From Microplitis mediator (Eukaryota > Arthropoda > Insecta > Hymenoptera > Braconidae): 64,000 nt of DNA. The stretch lies in contig NC_079976.1 of assembly GCF_029852145.1 (NCBI RefSeq), forward strand, positions 14,369,104 to 14,433,103, given 5' to 3'. Position numbers and translations under genes: made by a program. The notes under the pieces were generated by a model. That model was not told the origin of the DNA. It ran no database searches and saw nothing but the letters and a program-made list of their open reading frames with translations. Positions 57,501-64,000 of the stretch are shown here, piece by piece. Position 1 is the first letter of the stretch. The number at the start of each line of letters is the position of its first letter.

Positions 57501-60500
57501 TTTTGTGTGGTTTTCAATTAACAATTGTGGTGCTTAGACCACTATTGTCTCTTTTAATTATTACCTGCTATTTTCTATTTACCTGCATCATTGAACCAGC
57601 TATTCATAAGTAAGTATAACAATTCCATTATTATTACACCTTTTCGACCTCTCGTGCTTATCACTCTTTGGCTTGCTACATAAATACCTGTAATCTAATT
57701 TCTTTTCATATAATTTATAACGCCCCACGATTCCCGATCCTTTATGTGCATTTTGTATATATAATTTCAAGGCCAACCGGTCGTCTGGTCTTTACGAACC
57801 GGGTAACACCAGGATCAGTTACCAAATAATTAGCCCGCTGGCTAAAAGGGACAAGGGCCTATTTCTTACGAAAGTCAGAAATAGGTAACGGACGGTTGAT
57901 TCACCCACTATTAAAGGGGTGGACCTCAACATCGTTTCAATATATATATATGTATATATTAGGGAGCTTCGTTTCCGGCCAAAGTATTTTTTTCGATGCT
58001 CATCAAGCAAAATATTGTTTTTTATGCTGAAACAAAAATTCCTGCCAAGTTTGAATTCTTAATTCCAATTTCAGGTACATTCCATTTGATTTCAAAGATT
58101 TCCCATTTAAAATACACGTAAATTAAATTTTTATAAATTATATAAATTACCTATATAAATTACGCTCTTATGCAAGCTTCACTTGCACCATAAAATCTTA
58201 TTAATTACCTGAATTCATTATTATACTCTGTTTAGAAGAAAGTCATTTATTTGATAAATTTAGCATCAATAGTAATTTTCTCTGTTTAATTGTAATATCA
58301 AAATCAACTAATAATAAAAAATTAAAATCGTTATAATGTTTGATCAGCTCCTTCTGAGCAATAATTAAATTACGATAAAATTATAAATACTCTCAAAATT
58401 CTATGAAAGAATGTATGACATCATTCAAAATAAATTTCAAAAATGAGACGATTTTAAAAATACAGTTCTTGGAACTCTCGGCGTCGCATTCCAATATTTC
58501 ACGTGATCTGACTTGCGGTATCACGCATGAAATATCATTTTCGCTCAAAACCTGGAAAACTCGATACTCAATAGCTACCGGATTTTATCACTTTGGTGAT
58601 AATCCTATTACATATTTTCTAATAATTATTTAATAATTTGAGTAGCAGTAAAATATTATTTAATTAAAGGGTTTGAACTTGTCTGTTTACGGCTTTACCG
58701 CTTCAGACTATAGTCCTGAAAATTACTACGTCGTTTAAACATTGTATAAATAAATATTGTTTATATAGCTTCACTATAAAACCTCCTTAGAGTGTTTGAT
58801 AAAAAAGTTATTGTTAACCTCGTGGCTTCACCACATAAATAAAACGCTATTAAATTAATTATTATTTATTTAAATAAATAATAAAGTATTAAAACCGATT
58901 CGTCGGCAAAATACCAAAGACCCTGTGCATGTGATTACCTCATGCGTCCAGTTACCAGGAATCTGAAAATGTAAGCCCTTCTGGCATCCAATATAAAATA
59001 ATATTAATTTAAAATTTGTTTAAATAATTGCATAAGCCCTTCTGGCTATCAGACCTGGACAAATGGAACTCCAGTTCCAGTACAGTCATTAAAAAAACTG
59101 TACAGATCGTCAAGCGATCTATAAAATATAAATCGTCTTTGATTAATTAAAATCAAATCATCAGTTATCATGCAACAGAGACTAGATAACTAATTAATGA
59201 ACCATGCCACCAGCATGTGAATCAAATCTCTGAAAAACCACGAATTTACGTACTTGACGCAACATTTACTAAAGTTTACAGCATATAAAAATAAATAAAC
59301 GTTAAAAGCACAAAACTATAATTTTAAAAGATAAAATTCTGCGAATTGTATAAAAAAGAGGTTGAGAACCATTTAATATAAATTTGGTACATTAAATTAT
59401 CATAAAATTATAATTGACGGACTATAGATTGACCCCCCGCTTTTCACCTGACCTGACGTCACAAGCACAGATCAAGCGCATCGCTACTACCACCTCATAT
59501 CGTACTTAAAGCACCTGTCTATCATAATTTTACTCGTTCTCTATAATTACAATAAACTCTACAGAGTATTAATATATTAACAAATATACAACGTTTATAA
59601 ACTTATGTGACCTGGTTTAACTGTTATAACCGTAAGTACGAATAAAATACATATTTAAATTCGTGAACTGGGATAACTCTCAGGAACACCTGTATCAATC
59701 CATGGTGTATAATTTTGTATTCCTTCTTATATTTATTCAACTAACCACCCAGTGGCTATTTGAACAGATATAATAATGACCGACTAAAATAATCCCTTTG
59801 GAAAAAAGGAGAGTCGAGAAACAAAACTGGAGCAATATTTAATTACTCCAGTAAAATACTAAATTCACCTTTACGACTTTAAAATACCTACAAATAATAA
59901 AACAAAAATATAAATAACACAAAAAAAATATACCGAAAAAATAGAATGTTCATAAATTAAAATCATAAATTCAAAATAAGACCTGGAAAAAATATAGTGG
60001 ACATATTAAGTGCTGTTTTTCGATATATTGCAGATAACCAGAAAAACCGTCATCGACTAAAAGGAAACATTGTACCGGAAACGGAAGTTAGTTATCAGAG
60101 CAGCTCTGTAACAGAGATCCTTTCTGCTGCCCGGCTCAGCGTACGTGAATATTTTCCAGACCTACACATACATCAAGACAACAACAGCATAGTCACTTCA
60201 AAGTATAGTGACCCCAGCGAAAGCGAAAGTAAAGTATAATTTGCGAGCGCGCATGCTCCACAGACAGCGCGCCAATCACAGCCTCCTGCTTCCTCTGTGT
60301 CCACTCATACTCACTGAAAGTAAAAGTATTCACCCAATCCTTTTACGTCCCAACTCGAACTTCGATAAATCGATACTATAGCTATATAGAATACTCTACA
60401 CGCTATAGCACATATAACGTACTATTACCGGCATACAACCACGCTATTCATTGCATTTATTTAAATAAATAATTAAAGATAAAAGTTGACACGTTTAATA

Positions 60501-61150
60501 ATATTATTAAAGTAAACGCAATAATTATTATACAAAATAATTGAACATTATAATCCTTCTGATTATAATTTAATATTATCAGGTAACAATTACTATATTT
60601 AACACGTGGGTCTAACCTACTATTTATTTAACTTATATCTAATTTATTCATTTAATTTAATAGATCACATAACCCGGACTCCTTATTCACTACCTGAACA
60701 TTATTTAAATATAAAAAAATTATTATTTGAAAAATATAAAAACATAAATCAACCTATCCACGACCTGTAAGTATCAAAACCATTTATTGACACACGAATG
60801 GTAGCTGAACTTTATACTTCCTTTTATTGTTTGATAAAAAGAAAATAAAATCAATAATCCTTAAATTTTATTCAGCCATCACTGAGATAGCAACACACGG
60901 CAATAAAACTCATACAGCAGGAAAATACACGCGTAATTAAAACGTATAATTCTAATTGACGATAACACTTGAAATTACGTGACCAGAATAACAAACACAA
61001 CTGGACAACCCATTTAACTGAATTCACAATAAATAAATAAATAAATCCGACCGGTGTACCGATAATAAAAATATCACGTGATAAAACATAAACAAAAAAA
61101 TAAAAACCTCGTAACTTATCACTGACTGAACACCGCGTGACCTACTTTAC
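57500..61150. other. Gene-poor region with serial hairpins; partial foldback end; possible leader of the next element
   Basis: No credible gene. Examples of perfect hairpins: GGTAAC/GTTACC (57802-57823), TTAGCC/GGCTAA (57830-57845), CCTATTTCT/AGAAATAGG (57858-57885), GTACAGT/ACTGTAC (59080-59103), AGATCG/CGATCT (59104-59120), AGTTATC/GATAACT (59163-59191) and ACTGGAG/CTCCAGT (59826-59852). At 57954-58120 a TATATTAGGGAGC end with CCATTTAAAATACACG inside resembles the foldback family. 60240-60330 is G/C-richer and promoter-like, but I cannot support a start site. Confidence 0.6.
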
Positions 61151-61154
61151 AAAT

Positions 61155-62516
61155 ATGGGGCATCAACAAAACCACCCCAACGCAATGCATGAGGGTTTCG
61201 GCGACCTTTATGACATCGAAGACGGTTCGGAAAATCCACCTATTCCTATTGACGCGAATGTTCAAATAATCGAAAATGACCCCGGTCGAGTAACACCAAA
61301 CGGGCGCGATCAACGTACCTTGTCGTCGTCAATACCATCACCGCTCGACCTGCACAATTTAACAACAATTATTGACCGTCGATTTATAACCAATGATGCC
61401 ATAATACGCCAACTGAGTCTACAAATAGACGAGTGCATCCAGGGTCATCATGATTCACAAAGACAAATAAAGCAATTACAGAAAGACATGAACGACGTCC
61501 AACAATACCTGGCCTAATTAAATACCAATCAAAGCGAGACCAACCAAACCGTCGCCTTGTATGCTCGCTGTACCACCTACACGTTAAAAAGAGCGCATAC
61601 TCGTGGAGATTTGGGATTAGAAGATCTTCGGTTACTCGAAGAAATGAACATGGACAAATTACCCGATTTAAACGTTAATCCTGCAGACATCACCGCCGAA
61701 ATAATTCGAGAAGTTGCTAACGCGTGTAATTCTCGACCTACTTCTCACGTACCTGGCCCTCCACCACTACCATCATCTCCTCGTCCTTCCATGCCGAACG
61801 CTAACTCCAGCTACCACCAACCTCTCCGAATCGACTGCCTGCATGGAACAGCCGGCCAATCAATGCATGGGACGGAATATAACAGCCAACGAAGCTTCGC
61901 TAAAAATGTAGCTGCCGCTGAAGCTATCATGAGCCAGCGTGGACTCACATATCTCAGCACCACTTTAAAAGCCCGGGAATATTTACGAGCCCTGACCGAC
62001 TTCGGGAAAGAAATGGGCTTAACCGAATTAGAGCACCTGACACTGGCTAAAACCGCCATGTACCAAGCTGAAGGACACTGGGTGAGACAGTATCAACATT
62101 CCTGGCACTGCTGGGAAGACTTCGCTAAGTCATACACTGAATACTTGACACAAGGAAAGACCGATCTTGACAGAAGTCAAGAAATCATGACAACATATCA
62201 GCAGCCGCGAGATGATCCCAAGACGTTCATCAAAGAAGCTATGATGAAATATCAAGAGATGGACAAAGCACCATCAGAAGAAGAGCAAGTTCTTGTGATC
62301 AGAGCTCGCTTATTATATGAAATCCAGTCTCAACTTGACTCTCTGGCTCCTTATACCAAAACCTATTCACAATTAAACTCAGCCGTGAGAACAGCTGTAC
62401 AACGATTAGCTCAGAGAGCCAAAGCCGCTGCAGAGACCAGAAAACCTGCAAAATATACCAAAAGAGCGTATGAGGGAGTACCTTTATCAGACTCAGAAGA
62501 CTCGGAAATTTGTTAA
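61155..62516 (+). pseudogene. gag: Gypsy-type gag with one in-frame stop
   Basis: The frame from ATG 61155 is open except for TAA at 61515, and the same frame continues to 62516. The first part ends in a coiled-coil-like stretch (RQLSLQIDECIQ...QIKQLQKDMND). A Pro-rich linker (PGPPPLPSSPRPS) near 61760 follows, then an alpha-helical capsid-like region from about 61890 (GLTYLSTTLKAREYLRALTDF, TYQQPRDDPKTFIKEAMMKY). It ends acidic (LSDSEDSEIC). No zinc knuckle is present. The assignment to gag rests on the helical pattern and the integrase remnants directly downstream. No protease or RT lies between them, so the element is internally deleted. Confidence 0.65.
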
Positions 62517-62865
62517 TAAATTTAAAACCTGTCTTCTGCATAAACCTGACACAAACCCACCAAATATTCCTGAAAGTCACCGACCTATTACCGAACCTTG
62601 GGAGTATGTATCGATTGACACCATCGGACCGTTACCGCGTTCAATTTACGGCAAAACGCATTTATTTGTACTACGCGACGTGTATACAGGCTACCTAGAA
62701 TTAAAATCGACATCAGAACTGACCTACGCTTATAACACCTCTATCCACAGTTCCCTTGCATGCAGCCCTGCCCTCCTTAATTTTGGCAGAGATCCTAGAT
62801 ATCTAGAACTGCACCACAACCTTTCCATAATACCTGAAATAATTATACCTGTGGAGCGTGAGTGA
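62517..62865 (+). pseudogene. Integrase fragment with internal deletions
   Basis: It contains ESHRPITEPWEYVSIDTIGPL (first catalytic Asp) and a strand region LFVLRDVYTGYLELKS, then jumps to YNTSIHSSLACSPALLNFG, the segment that normally follows the catalytic Glu by about 40 residues. The second Asp and the Glu are therefore missing. Gag is only a few bases upstream, so zinc finger, RT and RNase H are deleted too. Confidence 0.8.
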
Positions 62866-63212
62866 CTCATCAATTTACTAAATGAGATCCGACACTTTGT
62901 CGAATCACAAACAAAAAAAAAAAAAAAAAAAAAATGCTAAAAGCACAAGACACGCAAACCACCTCGTGAAAATTCATACGACCTGTAACTAATTTAACTG
63001 TTGGTACCGAAGTGTACATTAAATCTAAAACACTGAGTCGTAAAGCAGAAGGAATCGCTGGTAAGCTCGTTCCACCACGTAAAGATCCATTCTTTATGAA
63101 TAAATTTATATCATCAAGCATGGCTACTACTTGTGATAATGATAACAAAATCATAGGCACTTATGAATTGTCTGATTTAAAAGTACCTAAAAGATCTACT
63201 CGCCGTACTTGA
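62866..63212 (+). pseudogene. Integrase C-terminal remnant
   Basis: After a poly(A) run (about 62912-62934) the frame VGTEVYIKSKTLSRKAEGIAG and VPPRKDPFF leads to YELSDLKVPKRSTRRT and TGA at 63210-63212. This resembles the basic beta-strand tail after the integrase core (SH3-like/GPY position). Confidence 0.6.
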
Positions 63213-63329
63213 GTAATTAATCCATTCTTTTTCATTCACAGAGTCTACCACCTGGACGCTACCAACGGTCGAGACACTCGATTGAATATCCAATAATAGA
63301 ATGCGAGACTTCTGTTTAAATCATCGACA

Positions 63330-64000
63330 ATGACCGAAGAGGCTGCCAATCGATCAGCAAGACGACAATACTGGAACAACCCCGTGTTCAAGGTGCCTGC
63401 ATTTGTTGGTCCGAATATACCGACCACACCGAATTTATTGTACCGATTCCACGTCACCAGGTATCATCGGCGTACCATTGTATATGAGCAACCTAACAGC
63501 AAATTGGTTGAAATTAACGACATCTCATTCATAAAACCTGTGCCAAAAGCAGCAATTATTGCAACTCCACCAGACTTCACGACTGTACCATTCGTTGTGC
63601 CATTAACAATCAAAATTAGAGAATCTATGCACGAGAGCGAATACGACCTGCGCAACACCGAATCAGAAAAAACCTGGAGAAACTATTGGCGAACACTATG
63701 CCAAAAAGTCGAGGTAATACCACCTGCTACCAGGACAGTGGGAACACAAACTGCTGAAACCCGACTGTCTTCTGTACCTGGGTCCACTGGATGTCTCCGA
63801 TGTAAAAGAAAGGGACATTCTCACCAAGAGTGCACAAACGCTAAAAGTGGAGAAGATTACTGCACCAGCTGCCTACGAGTAGGACACAATAATAACGCGT
63901 GTCCATACCTGCCATCATCATCCGCTGGTTTCGAGCTAATGAAAGAGTTTTGCTTGGCATGCAAAAACCAACCTCCCTACTTCGACCCCAAATGCAGAGC
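63330..64000 (+). CDS. Open ORF with two CCHC zinc knuckles, truncated by the window end
   Basis: From ATG at 63330 the frame is open to the last base (at least 223 codons). The N-terminal 150 residues are not recognised; a Tyr/Arg-rich start (FHVTRYHRRTIVYEQP) is visible. Near residues 153-166 is CLRCKRKGHSHQEC and near 175-188 CTSCLRVGHNNNAC, two classic C-x2-C-x4-H-x4-C nucleic-acid-binding knuckles of the retroviral Gag type. A third Cys pair (FCLACKNQ) follows. It starts about 120 bp after the integrase remnant of the preceding element. It may be a second gag-like ORF of that element, placed where env would be, or the gag of a different element. The C-terminus is outside the window. Confidence 0.7.
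   Translation, partial: MTEEAANRSARRQYWNNPVFKVPAFVGPNIPTTPNLLYRFHVTRYHRRTIVYEQPNSKLVEINDISFIKPVPKAAIIATPPDFTTVPFVVPLTIKIRESMHESEYDLRNTESEKTWRNYWRTLCQKVEVIPPATRTVGTQTAETRLSSVPGSTGCLRCKRKGHSHQECTNAKSGEDYCTSCLRVGHNNNACPYLPSSSAGFELMKEFCLACKNQPPYFDPKCR

Overview
The window looks like repeat-dominated nuclear DNA of an AT-rich insect genome. The support is short spliced genes with 72-105 bp GT-AG introns, Ty3/gypsy elements (one with an insect F-type envelope), MULE and Tc1-like DNA transposons, and no bacterial gene organisation. A hymenopteran parasitoid is my guess, not a sequence-proven assignment. I see no conserved single-copy host gene. Almost every recognisable gene belongs to a mobile element.

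Layout. 1-12494 is a 332-bp satellite in head-to-tail array (about 37.5 monomers) with a 13-monomer higher-order repeat of 4316 bp. It is interrupted by a 1.8-kb insertion (12495-14295) with 10-bp terminal inverted repeats and a GTCT duplication, after which one decayed monomer resumes. 14.6-18.2 kb is very AT-rich and holds one small Cys-rich ORF (17254-17685, minus). From 18.2 to 32.5 kb there is a string of large palindromic (foldback) elements. A small LTR element with LTRs of equal length (24844-29600) sits in a TA repeat between two of them.

32.7-56.7 kb is a nest. A MULE transposase gene (exons 32696-32905 and 37875-38135) has a TIR element in its intron, with a further TG...CA insertion inside that element. 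Its last exon is split by an 18.45-kb env-bearing Ty3/gypsy element (38136-56590). The MULE reading frame resumes exactly after the GTCT duplication at 56591, so everything between entered as, or within, one insertion.

The 18.45-kb element reads on the minus strand: LTR (55169-56590), tRNA-Leu-type primer site, gag, a protease region with two DTG motifs, a very long pol with an acidic linker and a macro-like domain, env, then 6 kb of extra DNA before the other LTR (38136-39559). That extra DNA carries, on the OPPOSITE strand, at least four small spliced genes (41053-44523) with good splice sites. They appear distantly related to one another and I cannot assign them to any family. Gag, protease, RNase H and integrase show breaks or lost catalytic residues, whereas three of the four antisense genes are intact. 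This antisense accessory cluster is the strongest candidate for an undescribed system.

56.7-61.1 kb is gene-poor but packed with short perfect hairpins, including an 84-bp tandem repeat and a recurrent CTTYA loop. Similar hairpins with compensatory changes occur as five tandem copies inside the big LTR and in a 43-bp minisatellite at 20.2 kb. 61.15-63.2 kb is a decayed gypsy gag plus integrase remnants. 63330-64000 is an open ORF with two CCHC zinc knuckles that runs off the window.
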